Shown: positions 48,581 through 61,260 of the stretch, piece by piece
Layout: the number at the start of each line of letters is the position of its first letter
Position numbering within the stretch: position 1 is the stretch's first letter
DNA from: Monosporascus cannonballus
Lineage: Eukaryota > Ascomycota > Sordariomycetes > Xylariales
NCBI GenBank assembly: GCA_004154925.1
Contig: QJNS01000032.1
Span: forward strand, 1 to 64,000
Direction: 5' to 3'
DNA: 64,000 bases
Notes under the pieces: generated by a model
Database searches by the model: none
The model's input: the letters and a program-made list of their open reading frames with translations, nothing else
Told to the model about the DNA's origin: nothing
Translations under genes and position numbers: made by a program

Positions 48581-48621
48581 ATTCAGGAAGTGGGTAAATT
48601 CAAGATGTGGGTGGGGGACAC
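48581..48621 (-). repeat. Right terminal inverted repeat of the Tc1/mariner-type element
   Basis: Partner of 47087-47127; followed by TA at 48622. Confidence 0.9.
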
Positions 48622-48623
48622 TA

Positions 48624-50503
48624 GGTAGTATTTTCTTAGTAAGGGGTTATTTTATAGTACGGGAAATTCTTTTTTGTAACGCCAAGTGGTTTTTTTGACT
48701 TTAAAATTAATTAATTAACTGTTTGTCCAATGCGCGTTATTTTAATTATTATTATAATCAATACAATTAATAATAAGTAATTATTGAATAATTATTTTAA
48801 TAAAAATTTATTATTAGAGTTAAATTTATTATTATAATAGCGTATAGTTATTAATTACAATAATAATATAATAATAAGTAGGTACTTAGTAAGATTTTAA
48901 TTTGGTGTAAATATAAGCGAACCTTTTTTAGGAAAATAAGATATATAAAATAATATAAATAATTAAAAAAGGTCTCCGAAATTTATTTAAATGCCTTACT
49001 TTAAAAAGCTCTATCTTTTTATTACAATAAAAATAATATATATAATATTATTATTTTACGATTATTTCTTTGAATTTAACTAATAAAAAGCAAATATTTT
49101 CTACAATAAAAATTTATATATTATATAATAAAAATAAATAATAAAAATAGGATAATTTTATACCAATTTTAATTCGCCTTTAAAAATTGCAAATATATTA
49201 ATAATATTACTTATCGCCTTGATCTAGTAATTACGGGCCTGGTTTATTGTAATTATAATAATAAATCTGAATTATTGTAATGATATGCACAGCTAGTCCT
49301 TATATAGTGGATTAGGGTGTCCAAACTTCAATTAGGGTTTGAAATTGCTGACCTTTTTGATATTGTAGCTAGCGTTGCACTCTCGTTATCTTACAATTAT
49401 CTCGAGAAAACGACCGGTTTTAAATAAGCGTTAAAATTTAATTTTTCGAAATTTTATTCGTTCATCTTTTAATAACGTCTTTATTTTTGGCATTAGTTAA
49501 CCTTTTTTTTTTAGCGAAATTAATTTTTGGATATAGCTCTTTTATGCTGAAATCCGCTTATCTTAATAATCCAATTAACATATAGAAATTCTCGAAATGT
49601 CTAATTTTCGTTTTCGTTATTTTTAGTGTTATTCGGATTTTTTTAAATCGTTATTTAATATCTCGTAAAATTTATCTAATAACAAGTTATGTTGATTCGA
49701 CATCTTTCTTAAGTTTTCGATAAGCGGAATTTGAAATACTTTTTGTATTTTTTTTCTACCTTTTTCGAATTAGTTTCGGGCATAAACGGATTTAATATTA
49801 TCGTATATAATATTATTATTTAAATTAAATATTTTAATTCAAATACAAAATAATATAATTAAAATTAATTTAAATTATTACAGTAATATTACTTAACTAC
49901 TAAAATAATATTTTAACCGAACAAAATTTTGAATGTATTTTTTTAATACGGAAAAATATTAAATATATAATAAATCCCATACAAAATAAGCAAAACCGAG
50001 AAATATGTTATTAAGCTGTTACTATAATATTAAAACGGTTTTGTTAAAACGGCTGCTTAATGATATAATTAAGAAATAGTTTTCGAAATATTAATTAAAT
50101 TATTTACGTTCGTATTGAAAATAATCGTTAATAATATCCTTTTACGGATTGTTATTAATACGGTATACCGAATAGCTTTTTTTAGAATTTAAATTTAGCA
50201 AAAATATTTTAATAAGGTTTTTCTAATTCCAAATAAAAATACGTACAATAAATTATATATTCCGCATATTATATTTTTTCTAATTGGTTTTGTATGCGTA
50301 TTTAAATCATTTAACGTCTTTTCTACAAAATATAGTATTAAATAATTCTAATTAAAAATATTTTTTAATTATTAAAATAATTTCGGAATTTAATAGCCGT
50401 ATTGATTAATAATAAGTAAATCAGGACGGAAAAATAAATTAATAAGTAATTATTAGTGAATAACTTATTAATATATTTAAAAGTCTTTAAAATTATTAAT
50501 TTG
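48624..50503. other. AT-rich transposon debris, unassigned
   Basis: Interrupted in all frames. A less degraded stretch is at about 49220-49400. No end repeats or domains recognised. Confidence 0.5.
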
Positions 50504-50735
50504 TGTGAGAATACAGCCCCTATAAGGATGAAGCTAGTAGCCGACCAGCTATCGATTAGCTACCGACCCATTTACTAGTATAAATCTATTATCTAGCAGC
50601 TAATGGAAAACGCTAGATGGAAATAACCTAATATACTTATTTTTGGAATACGTTTTACGAGAAGTCGGAAATTACCTTATCGAAGCTTATAGCTATTTAT
50701 TATTTTATATTTTCTTTATTTTTATTATAAATAAT
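50504..50735 (+). repeat. 5' LTR of the plus-strand gypsy element
   Basis: Matches 57683-57920. Shared blocks include CCGACCAGCTA and CTAGATGGAAATAAC. The 5' copy keeps more G and C at the start. Confidence 0.8.
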
Positions 50736-52918
50736 AACGCGATAATTATTAAAAGCAAAGTTCGCCGATTGCAAAACGAATCTAAGTTATTAATCGAAAA
50801 AACCGCCGATCGGAACCCAACCGACGAACGATCGATTACGGTACGGAAATAGGCGAAAAAGCTTATAATAAAGGCTTAACAAACAAAGGACCATAATTTC
50901 TGAGATTTTAAATTACCTTATATATATAATAAGGATACGTTCTGATAACCGTTAATTAAACGGTTAAAAAAACGGACGTAATATAACGATTACGTCCTAG
51001 AATTTAAAATAAAACAAGGTTAAGCCTTTTAATAATAACTAGATTTTAGAGATTATTTATTAATAAAACGAATAATATTCGGAATTATTTTGATAACTGG
51101 CCAAATAAATAATAATAAAAATTAAAAAAAATAAAACTTTATAAATTAATTACGATATTGTCGTAAAAACCCAAAGGCGATAAACCAATATTACGTTATA
51201 ATTGCCCGAAACCTTTCGAACGTACGTTAATTTAAAAAAGATTAAATAAAAATTATTACGAAAACTTACGCCGAAAAACTAAGGCAAAATATCTTTATTT
51301 ATATTTAATAAGCCATTAGCTATATAAATATTTTTATTGCGAACGTTTAGCAATTATACCGCGTTACGTTTAATTATTTTAATTACGTATAAAAATTAAA
51401 AATATAATATTTATAAATTTTTATTAAAAAGAGCTTTTTAAATCCTAATTTTTTCAATACGAAATATAAGAAACAGTTTATGGAATTACGAGAATAATCT
51501 AATTAATTATTGTTAAACTTTTATATTAAATAAGGGTTTTTAATTTATAAAACAAAACTTACAAACGTTCTTAATTTAGAAAATAATTAGGATAATTAAC
51601 ATATTATTTTTAATTATTTTTACAAATTAATAAAAACATTATAAAGTATTTTATTACGGAAAAACGTTAAATTAGAACGAATTAATAATATGGTAAATAA
51701 AGTAAAGCACTATTAAATTTCCTAGAAAAAAATAAAAAAACCTAATTATTTTCCAATAAAGGTATTAATATAAACGATCTTATTTCAACATTTTCGTGAA
51801 AAAAATTCTTAAAGCAAATGAAAAGCGCTGTATAAAAATAATAAGAATTGCGGGCATTTTTATATTCGGAAGGTAAATAATCGCCGATTTAATTTCGATC
51901 GGAATAAATCCGTACGATTTATTATCTTTAATTTTTATAAAGATTTATTTAAGTATTATAACTATAAAAAGCCAAGTTATAAGAATGTAAATTATAAATC
52001 TAAAAAAATACGAACACTATATTCTTTCGGTTATACGGAAATTAATTTTCAATGGCCGTGTAAAATATTATAATATATAACGATAAATTAAATCAATCCT
52101 TAAACGTAAACTTAAAAAAAGCCGAAATAAACGTATACGTCCAATTTATTTCGGCTAATAATTATAAAACGATCGGAATAAAGTTACTTTTTAAAAAAAG
52201 CATTTATTAAAAGAATACGAAAGATATAATAGTACAAATAGATATGTATATTGGAATATAAATAAATATTATAAGCAAAAGGTTAATAAGGAAGCTTAAT
52301 TTCCAATTAATTTCCGTAAATATTTCGAGTTTTATCGACGTTAACGGCGCATATATTAAGTATTATAAGGTTTACGAGATTTTTATTAACATAATAAATA
52401 ATAACGAAAACCAACAAATTTTTAAGTAAATTTATTTTATATTACGTTACGATTGGAAAACGCCTAATGTTTTATTATTTAAACTCGGAATAAGTAAATT
52501 AGAAATTTTGTTAAATATAATTATATATTAATAGTTATACGGAATATTATAAAAGGTCGATAAATAAAAAATTTCGGATTTAACGTTATTCGATAAGTAA
52601 GTTTATACCGTTAATTTAATAAGTTTAATCGAAAGGGTAAAAATCCAGGAATTCGAAAAATACTAAGAATAAAAAATAATTAACTTCTTGATATATTTAA
52701 GGAATTTCCGGCAAATGTATTTGAAAAAAATAAGCAAAACAAACCTTAACTATTAAATGCAAAATGTATAATAAATTTGATTTTTAGAAAAACGCCTTTA
52801 TTTGTCCTAATTTACTTTTTTTCGGAGACCAAAAGAAATTCGAAAAATATATCCGAAAAATTTAAAGGTAAACCAGATATGTTATTCAAAAATAAACGTA
52901 AAGGTATTAATATTATTT

Positions 52919-53200
52919 ATGTCCAAGATAATCGGTAATTTCCGATTATATGTCGATTATAAGAGGCTAAATCGGGTAATAATTAAAAACCGATATTTTT
53001 TATTTTTGATGTTAAAAATAGTAAATTACCTAAATTTAATGAGAGTATTTTCGAAAATTAATTTTAAGAACATTTATTCCCTTATTAGGATTAAAAAACG
53101 AATAATAAAAAATTATGTTCTGGATGCGGTATAAGGAGTTTAAATATACGGTTATATTTTTTGATTTTATTAATATATTAATTACGTTTTAAACCTGTAT
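52919..53200 (+). pseudogene. Reverse transcriptase fragment of the plus-strand gypsy element
   Basis: The longest open piece reads FRLYVDYKRLNRVIIKNRYF and FSKINFKNIYSLIRIK, which are RT motifs of Ty3/gypsy elements. After the stop a different frame continues with a degraded form of the FRTRYGxFEYxVMPFGLTNA region (YKEFKYTVIFFDFINILITF). Not functional. Confidence 0.85.
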
Positions 53201-55239
53201 ATAAAATATTTACTGCATTAATTATTTATATATAAATAATATATCTAAATAATATAATTATTTATTCGAACAACGAAAAAAATATACGAAATATTTTTAA
53301 TTAATTTACGAACGACTCTTATAATATTACTTATTTACTAAAACGTTCAAATACTAATTTTTCAAAAAATGATAAAATTTTTAAAATTTATAATTAATAT
53401 TAACGGTTTGGAAATAAACCGTTAACAGGTCGATATTATTAAAATATGATTAAAGTTAAAATAAATTTATAATATTTAAATATTTTTAGGATTTGCGAAT
53501 TTTTATCGGAAATTTATTACTTATTATTTGCGTATTATCGAACTTATTATTAGGTTTTTAAAAAGGGCGTAAAACAACGGTAAAATAATAAAATTTCGGT
53601 AATTCGAAAAGGCTAAAAAGACGTTTCGAAATTTAAAAAAATACCTTTTAATCGGCGACTATTTTCCGATATTAAGATTATATTAAAAATATTTTTACAA
53701 AAATACGAAAAATATTAACGGCTAATTATATATTAATTACAAAAGCAAAATTCAATGAGAAAACGGTAAGTTACAAAATAACAAGAATTATTTGCGATTA
53801 TAAAAAGCTTAAAATATTAGTAATAATATCTTAAAAATACGAAAAAAACCTTTTTAATATTTACCGAATATATAGTATTAAAAACATAATAAAGGCGCCG
53901 ACGCGTAACTTTAAAGGAAAATTAACGCGATAAATTTATTATTTTATATAATTTAATTTTGAAATCTAATATTAACTAGACGCCGTTAGCCTAATAAATA
54001 AATTATTTAAACGCCCGGATTATATATTAAGAGAAATCCCATATGGAAACGTAATCCTAATATTATTTAAAAAAATCGAATTTACGAATAACATGTCGAA
54101 AAACGTACGAAAAACGGGTATAAATATATAACGTAATTTAAAGTATTATAAAAAGAAAAGAAGCCGTATAAGAATAACGTAAAATTCGTTTGTTATAAAA
54201 TTGCAAAATAAATTTTAAGTAACAAACATTTAAATAATTATTATCCGCGTAAAACAAATGGAAACATTTTACTATACGATCGTAAGAAATTTTCGAAAAA
54301 AATAAAAAAAATAAAAAACTATATATTTGCCAAACCTATAGTTTGCAAATAATAATATAAATACGAATTGCAATAATAATACGATTAACGGTTAAATAAT
54401 AATAATCGTAAGCTATAATCATATTACGATCGGATTTTAAGGAATTTAAAAAGAACGAAATTAATATTAAAATTATTATTTATAATTAATACGTTTTATA
54501 TTTTTTAACGAAAGAATTAGCCAAAAACGAAACGATATTAAAGCCGAAAAATTTCCAACAATTTTACGATCAAATTTGAAAATTATAAACTAAGGATTTA
54601 AATATTATAAAGCTAATACGGACAACTGGACGTTAGGCCGAAATAATAACAAAGGATATTTTTTAAATTTAAATAAAGTTTTAAATTGTCGAGATAAATT
54701 TATAATCTCGTTACAAAACGTTTTATAACAATAACTAATTAATAAATATTATAATAATATAAAAGCAAAATATATAAAATATATCCGTACGCTAAACCTA
54801 ATAACTAAAAGGTTTTATTAAAAAATATAATAAACGATATCCGAAAATATCTTAAGTAATATCCGAATTATTAAGGCATAATATAGTTATGTTATAATCT
54901 ATATAAATAACTATAGCCCTTACTATTATTTAAGTAATTTTTTTTAAAAAATCGCGTTAAATTTTCTTACAAGGTTTCCTAAAAAGCTAAGTGTAAATAA
55001 GTTAAAATGCGACATAATTCTAGTAATCGTTAACCGTTTTACAGAATTAAAATTATTTATTTTTATAATTAAAACCTTAACCGTAATTAAATTAACCTTA
55101 TTGCTTTACGATAAGGTCAAATACAATTTCGGTATATTAGCCGGAATTATTAATAATAAAAACAAATTATTAACGAATTAATTTGAGGCGGAATTTTATA
55201 AAAAACAAAAAATAAAGCGGCGAATAACGACCATTAACT

Positions 55240-55430
55240 ATCCGTAAATCAATAAATAAATAAAATATATTTATTAAATTTTAAAATATTATTTTCGTAA
55301 TTACGTTTATAAATATTAAAATAACTAAATAAAATTATTACGAAATACGGAATTCGTATATAATAATACGCAAAATATATTTATCGGCCATTTTTCGTTT
55401 AAAAATTTATATGGATATTATTTAAAAATA
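55240..55430 (+). pseudogene. Integrase fragment of the plus-strand gypsy element
   Basis: Reads YYFRNYVYKYQNN, a stop where a conserved Trp is expected, then IKLLRNTEFVYNNTQN and GHFSFKNLYGY. It corresponds to the end of the integrase core of Ty3/gypsy elements. Confidence 0.8.
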
Positions 55431-57682
55431 AAAAATCTTTCTATAAAAATTTAAAAAATAAATAAAAGAAATTAAGAAACGTTTCGAGAAAAAAAACAGA
55501 TATTTATTAAATAATATATGAATATTAAGAAAAACTATTGGCAGTTTAAAAAATATTATAATTAACGTTATATATCTTTAAAATTTTAATTAAAGTATTA
55601 AATAAATTTATCGATTAAAGGTTTTAAATTCAAAAAATAAAAAGTTTATATTTATTTATATCTAAATTGCAATAAAGAAATAAATAAGCTATTAAACGTA
55701 TACCATATTTTTTTAATTAAATATTAATAAATATATAATATATTTTTAATATCTTTATTAAAATTATAACATAACTAAAAACCGGGCGCTATTTAAATAA
55801 TATTACCAAACTTAGTAAAGAAATAAGAAAAATAAGTGGTAAAAATTATCGTCCGTTATCGAGATAATCGAGGGTAACGCAAAAGTTTAATTAAATAAGA
55901 AAACTAGCCCGCCAAATATAATATAAAAGAACTTCGAAAATATTTCGAATACGTACTTAAAATATTATAACGTTATAAGAAAAAAATTAAATACGTATAT
56001 AAAAAATAAGATAACCTAAAAACCGTAAGGTAATAATAACTGGATTAAGAATTAATCGCCTAATAATTAAAAAATCATAAAAAATAATTTTAAATAAAAT
56101 TAAACTACTACTATTAAAATATTATTATTAAAATGATATTTAATTATATAATTGCTTTTAAGTTTTTGGCAAAGAATTATCTTATCGTATACTAATCAAA
56201 AATTAATAAATAAATTAAAAGAAATCGAACTTTTATTTCGAAAATAAAATTTGACGTTTAATTATTAAACTTTACATTAATTAACTCTTAATAAGCGTAT
56301 TAAGGGAATTAATATAAAAATATCGAAAAACGATCAGAAAATATACGACGGCAAAAGGCAAATACATTTATTAAATTTGCTAGGCGTAAAACTCAAAAAA
56401 AAAAACGTAAAAACGTCCTATTTTTTACGAAAAATAAGGCTTAAATAACCGGAATACAATTTATAATTAATTGGAAATAAGGTATCGTTTTTAAAGTGTT
56501 TAACGTACTTAAATTTAGCAATAATTTTGCCAGGTAAAGCTATTTTTTTAATTATAATTATTTATAAATATTAAAGTTTCGTCGGAATATCGAAAAACGG
56601 GCGGAAAATATTCGTAAACAAAGAGCGTAACAATATAACGGCCTTCAAAAATTGCTTTACTTATAAGAATACCTTAAAATTACACCTAATGAAAAATTAA
56701 TTACAAAACAATAAGAAAACAATCGTAATATTTATTAAAAAGACTTAAATTTACAAGTTTATAAAATAACGTTAAAATTGGATTTCCGTAATTATAACGG
56801 ACAATCGGAAATTAACTTTCGTTATATTAAAAAACGATATTTCTTAATAATAACCGTATTAAAGGCAAATTCAGTTTCGCGAAAAACGTCAAATCGATAA
56901 CCGATTATAATTACGTCGGAACGCTTATATTAAGTACCTATAAAACGGACCTTTTTAAATCCGTTAATTAATTCCTAATTATCGGTATTAAATTAAAAAG
57001 TCGTTTAAGCGGTATCTTTAAAAACAATCAGAATTTAAACGGAAATTAAATAATAATATTAATAATAATAAAAATAATTATTTATTACAGAAAAAATTAC
57101 ATAATAATAATTAAATATAACGTAATTTAAGGCGCCCGAAACTTAGACGTAAATAATACGGTAATTAAAATAACATTATATTACGTAAACAAAATATAGT
57201 TTATTACCGTTCGTAATATAACTAATATTTATCTTATCGTCGGCGTTAAAAAATAACGTTGAAAGAAATTCCAATTATTATTAATATTAAAGTAGTATTT
57301 TTCGTAAAACTCCTTATAAAAACGAAATATAGCGAACGGAAAAAAGGAAATTATAAATAAAACGAACGGAAAAGGCGAAATAAAAATGAAAAAAAAAACG
57401 AGAGATCGAATAAAACGCGTACGAAAAAAATAAAAATATAAGCGCAAAAAGAAAAAGAAAAAAAGATAAACAAAATAAAGTTAAAAAACGGAATGTAATA
57501 AAAAACTGGGCCGAACATAATTAATTACGCAACATAATATATATTAATTATTACGTTAATTATTTATAACATAATATAACAAGACATTATCAACAAATAT
57601 ACGCAATCAAATTTACAAAACGCATTATATCAAATTAATAATAATGCTATTAAAAATTAACAACTTAAAAAAGGGAAATAAT

Positions 57683-57920
57683 TATAAAAATAAAACCCTT
57701 ATAAAAATAAAGCTGGTAACCGACCAGCTACCGATTAACTATCGACCCACTTATTAGTATAAATCCACTATCCGGCAGTTAATAAGAAATACTAGATGGA
57801 AATAACTTAATACACTTACTTCTTGGAATACGCTTTACAACTGGTCGGAGATCATCTTATCCAAGCTTATAACTATCTATTATCTTATAACTTGGTACCT
57901 TTTTACAATAATTGTAATTA
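57683..57920 (+). repeat. 3' LTR of the plus-strand gypsy element
   Basis: Direct repeat of the 5' LTR at 50504. More AT-changed at its start and less changed in the middle, consistent with independent RIP of each copy. Confidence 0.8.
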
Positions 57921-58029
57921 TATTAATAACTAATTAATAAATTTAAAAATTATTATCTTTTTCTTAGTTTTTATTTTTTCTTTGCTTTCTGGTTTTTTAT
58001 CCGGGTAACATTTTTGATAAACTTTGACG

Positions 58030-58195
58030 ATATGCTTTTCTGTTATAGCTGCACTATACTATCACGCCACCAGGACAAAAGATCGGTGGAATGATCGCAA
58101 TTGTGGCAATCATCCTGGTGCTTACAGCTGTATATATGTACTCGTATATGTTGGAAGACATTACGGGTGACCAGGCCGTAACATTTTCGTATTTA
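58030..58195 (+). other. Island of normal GC, possible captured gene fragment
   Basis: About 165 bp of ordinary base composition inside RIP-degraded DNA. In one frame it reads YTITPPGQKIGGMIAIVAII and then LVLTAVYMYSYMLEDITGDQ, a piece that looks like one membrane segment with flanks, and then returns to AT-rich sequence. No family is recognised. Confidence 0.45.
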
Positions 58196-59455
58196 CATAA
58201 ATACTTAAATATAATTTTGTACCCGCCTACTATATTGGAAATATGGTTATCCCGGAAAAAACCGAAATTGTTCGTTATTCAGATAAAATATTTGGAAATA
58301 TTAACTAAATAACGAATAAATCTGCTATCGTTAAGAAATAATACATAATCTTCTTTTTTAAATGATAAATATTTGCGTACAAACTTTTGAATTACAGAGT
58401 ATATTTTTATAGTACGTAATAAAAAAAAAGCTATCAAATTTTAACGACCATAAACGTTACGGACCACCTAAAATATATTTTTAATATTCAAAGGTTTATT
58501 TATAATTATATCTTATTAAATTTAAAAAAAAGATTTTTTGTCGAAACTAAAATAAATCCAGATAACAAATATGCGTAATTATAAAAATTAAATAATTATT
58601 TTATAATTATTTCAATAAATACGTACTAATATAATTATATATTTCTTTTTCGGATTAATAGGGCTTTTGCCTTATTTCGACAAGTTTTTGAATTTTTTGT
58701 TTTATTTGCCTAAAGCTTTTTTAAATTTATATAGTGGTCTTCTACTATAAGCTTTAAAAATTTATTAAATACCTTTTGTGAAATATACGACATATATACA
58801 TAATATCGAATTTCGTCTACCTATTGGAATTTGTCGTTTAACTTTTAATAAAATTATTTTTATATAATTATTTATCTAATATTAAGGTTATTATCTGCAA
58901 TAAAAATGCAAAATCGATCGGTTATTTTTAGCTTTTTTAACCGACGTAATAATTTGTTGCTATTAAACTTATTCGATTTAATATTATAAAGTTAAATATT
59001 AATTAAAAGATAATATTTTTTCTGTTTTCGGTTAATCTAATAAACATTAATATTTTGAAACGAAAATATAAATTAAGGCATAATCCAAACGTTATGCTTA
59101 ATTAATATATAAAATTTTGAAAAGATATCTTTAAATCTATATTTAATAACTGCAATAATATATATCTATTTAAATTTCATATATATTTTTATTATTAATA
59201 GTTTAAAGCTGTTATTATGTAATGGCTTGGGGTTTTGTAACGGCTAAGCGGTTTAACCAACTATTAAACCTTAAGTCGACGGGTTTATATTGGTAAAAGT
59301 ATCGTAGGAATCTAAGCAATAGATATAATAACATATTACGTTTTTTAATACCGAAAATGCTTTATTGCAAATAATTAATATTGATAAATATTGCAAGCTA
59401 AAGTTATTTAAATTATGGAATTAATAAGCGTATATATTTTTTTCCTTTCGCTGGA
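58196..59455. other. AT-rich transposon debris, unassigned
   Basis: No open frame and no recognisable domain on either strand. Confidence 0.45.
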
Positions 59456-59460
59456 TTACC

Positions 59461-59585
59461 ACCAGTAAGTTGGTGATCCGGCTTACTAGCTTATTACCAG
59501 TGAGTTAATGATCCGGCTTACTAGCTTATTACCAGTAAATTGGTAATCCGGCTTATTGGCTTACCATTAATGAGTTGGTAATCCA
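59461..59585. repeat. 35-bp tandem repeat, about 3.6 copies
   Basis: Units start at 59461, 59496, 59531 and (partial) 59566; each begins ACCAGT(A/G)A(G/A)TT and contains ATCCGGCTTA. Differences between units are nearly all C/T and G/A. It lies about 160 bp upstream of the plus-strand ORF at 59745. Confidence 0.9.
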
Positions 59586-59744
59586 TTACGTGACCTGATC
59601 CACATAGTTTTTTTTGGCTTTTTCCGTTGCGACCGTTCCTGGAGGCCGTGGCTTGTCAGGTTGTAACACGATCTCCCTTTTCCCAAAATCTTGTCCTTAA
59701 GATTTCTTTTCTCCTGGTAAGTTTTTTTTTTACATACATTTAAC

Positions 59745-60059
59745 ATGTTTTCCGATATGTCTAAACGTCGTTTTCGCAAATCCGAACAGCGACTTGCCTT
59801 GGCTAATTTAATTGAACTCGAAGGTTTTGACGTAATGTTTTATTTTTTCTGTTTTGTTCGGCAGCTTAATTACCAAATAATGGATGGGGTTTCTTATTAT
59901 AAAAAATATGTCCGTCGAGGTCGTTCGTATGACGGGACAGAAATCCTTATTTCTATAATTAATCGTTATATCGCAAAATCGAAAAGATTAAAAAAAAAGT
60001 TAACGGCCGAAAAATCTTTATCCGAAACTTTTGCGCGTTTTTTTCGTATACGTCGTTAA
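59745..60059 (+). pseudogene. RIP-altered Cys-rich ORF facing the chromovirus
   Basis: An open frame of 104 codons (second ATG at 59757) in otherwise stop-filled DNA, reading KRRFRKSEQRLALANLIELE, then SYYKKYVRRGRSYDGTEILI and a K/R/E-rich helix. The layout recalls a widespread fungal transposon-associated ORF that begins with SEQRLAL-like sequence and has CxxC-type Cys pairs before an RRGR(S/P)CDG motif. Here Tyr stands where I expect Cys, as RIP would cause (TGC or TGT to TAC or TAT). After the stop at 60060 the same or neighbouring frames still look related as far as about 60330 (IISGGSAVANKNSLI), overlapping the chromodomain on the other strand. The family assignment is from memory and unverified. 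Confidence 0.5.
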
Positions 60060-60257
60060 CGTTAATATTATTAATTTTAAGGTACGAAATTTATTAATTA
60101 TGCTTTTTAATCCTTAGATAATTTTAACGATTTTGCGTAATTAAAATCGGAATCCGTAATTAAGATTTAAGCTTTAAGAAAAATGGACGTTATTAATTAG
60201 AATACGGTAAACCAAGGGTTTTTTTCCGTAGATTTCGTAAATTAAGATATTATTATT

Positions 60258-60420
60258 TCGGGTGGTTCCGCCGTTGCTAATAAAAATTCTTTAATAAGCG
60301 TTAAACGCCAATAAGATTTTTAGCGGATTTTTAGGTATTTTCGGAATTTGGGTATTTTTTTTATTTGATTAGGTATTAAGTAAGTCCGTTTTGTTTTCGC
60401 ATATTAAAGATTTTTTTTAC
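60258..60420 (-). pseudogene. Chromodomain fragment at the 3' end of the chromovirus pol
   Basis: Minus strand reads NGLT, stop, YLIK, stop, KKYPNSENT, stop, KSAKNLIGV. With Trp at the second and third stops (and Gln or similar at the first) this is a chromodomain, whose motif is YLIKWKGY...ENTWEP. Trp codons TGG became TAA or TAG, as RIP predicts. Confidence 0.85.
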
Positions 60421-61069
60421 TTTATATATTTATTTGTCTTTTATTTTTATATCGTCCTATACCGTATGTATTTTGATTATATTTATTATTAATTTAAGTA
60501 AGGAAATATAAAAAATTAAATAAAATTTAACTTTTGGTAAAAATTCCAATTAATAATTATTTTTTGAGATTTTCTTAGCGATTTTATATAGACCGATATA
60601 TTTAAAATCGAGTTTTTTACTAGGTCGTTTTATTTAAATATTTTTTATAATAAAAAAACCATTTCCCCTTTTCCAAAAGTTAATTTTTTTTAACTTTTTC
60701 TGGTTATAATATTTATTTATTTTATTTTGTACGAATTTTAATTTTAATTTTATTTTATAATGTAATTATCGTAATTGTTTTAACGTAAGGATTATTTTAA
60801 TATTAATTAAACCGTTATTACGTACTTTTTTATAAATTTTTAAAATAAAATCAAAATTTGCGTCTGTAAGTATTATTTTGATATTTTCGTAATAATTAAT
60901 GTTATAAGCTAATTATACGATCGGTAATTTTTTAACCTAATTATTTTATTCGTAATTAATATAATATCGTAAGTAAATTTTTAAGGTTTAATTTGTTCGT
61001 TTTGTTTATTTATTTATTTAAGGTTTAAATACGTTGGATAATTTGTGATTTAAGTTAATATATATTATA

Positions 61070-61260
61070 AATCTTTGCCAAAACTTAAATGCGAATATTA
61101 ACCCTTTATTTGATATAATTTTTATTAGTAATCCGTATATGCTGAAAATATGTTTAAAGAAAATATATGCTTGTTATTTGGTATTTATATCCTTATAATA
61201 TAATAAGAAATAGGAAAATTTCGTAAATCGGTTAATTATTACGAAAATGTTATCGTAATA
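61070..61260 (-). pseudogene. Integrase core fragment of the chromovirus
   Basis: Minus strand reads DNIFVIINRFTKFSYFLLYY, then IFFKHIFSIYGLLIKIISNK and G, close to the DxLTKxAHF...HGLPxxIISDRG region of Ty3/gypsy integrases. One stop interrupts it. Confidence 0.87.

Larger units (their letters stand above)
47087..48621. mobile_element. RIP-degraded Tc1/mariner-type DNA transposon
   Basis: Bounded by 41-bp terminal inverted repeats, 47087-47127 and 48581-48621, beginning GTGTCCC(T/C)CACCCA and ending ACCCACTTCCTGAAT. Thirty-eight of 41 positions match and all three differences are C/T. A TA dinucleotide directly flanks each end (47085-47086 and 48622-48623), the target duplication of Tc1/mariner/pogo elements. 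Its length (1535 bp) fits a single transposase gene, but every frame is now full of stops, so the transposase cannot be named. Confidence 0.82.
50504..57920 (+). mobile_element. RIP-degraded Ty3/gypsy LTR retrotransposon
   Basis: Two direct repeats of about 230 bp bound the element: the 5' LTR starts at 50504 (TGTGAGAATACAG) and the 3' LTR at 57683 (TATAAAAATAAAA), with mostly G/A and C/T differences. The right ends of the LTRs are approximate. Inside, on the plus strand, are a reverse transcriptase (about 52.9-53.5 kb; YVDYKRLN, FSKINFKNIYSLIRIK and, later, LGFANFYRKFI) and an integrase C-terminal part (about 55.24-55.43 kb; KLLRNTEFVYNNTQN). The order RT then integrase is that of Ty3/gypsy. 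All frames are broken by stops. About 2.2 kb between the integrase part and the 3' LTR is unexplained. Confidence 0.85.

Noticed and set aside
57229..57447. 72-codon frame rich in F and I on the minus strand
   Set aside because: Low-complexity product of AT-rich DNA inside a retrotransposon.
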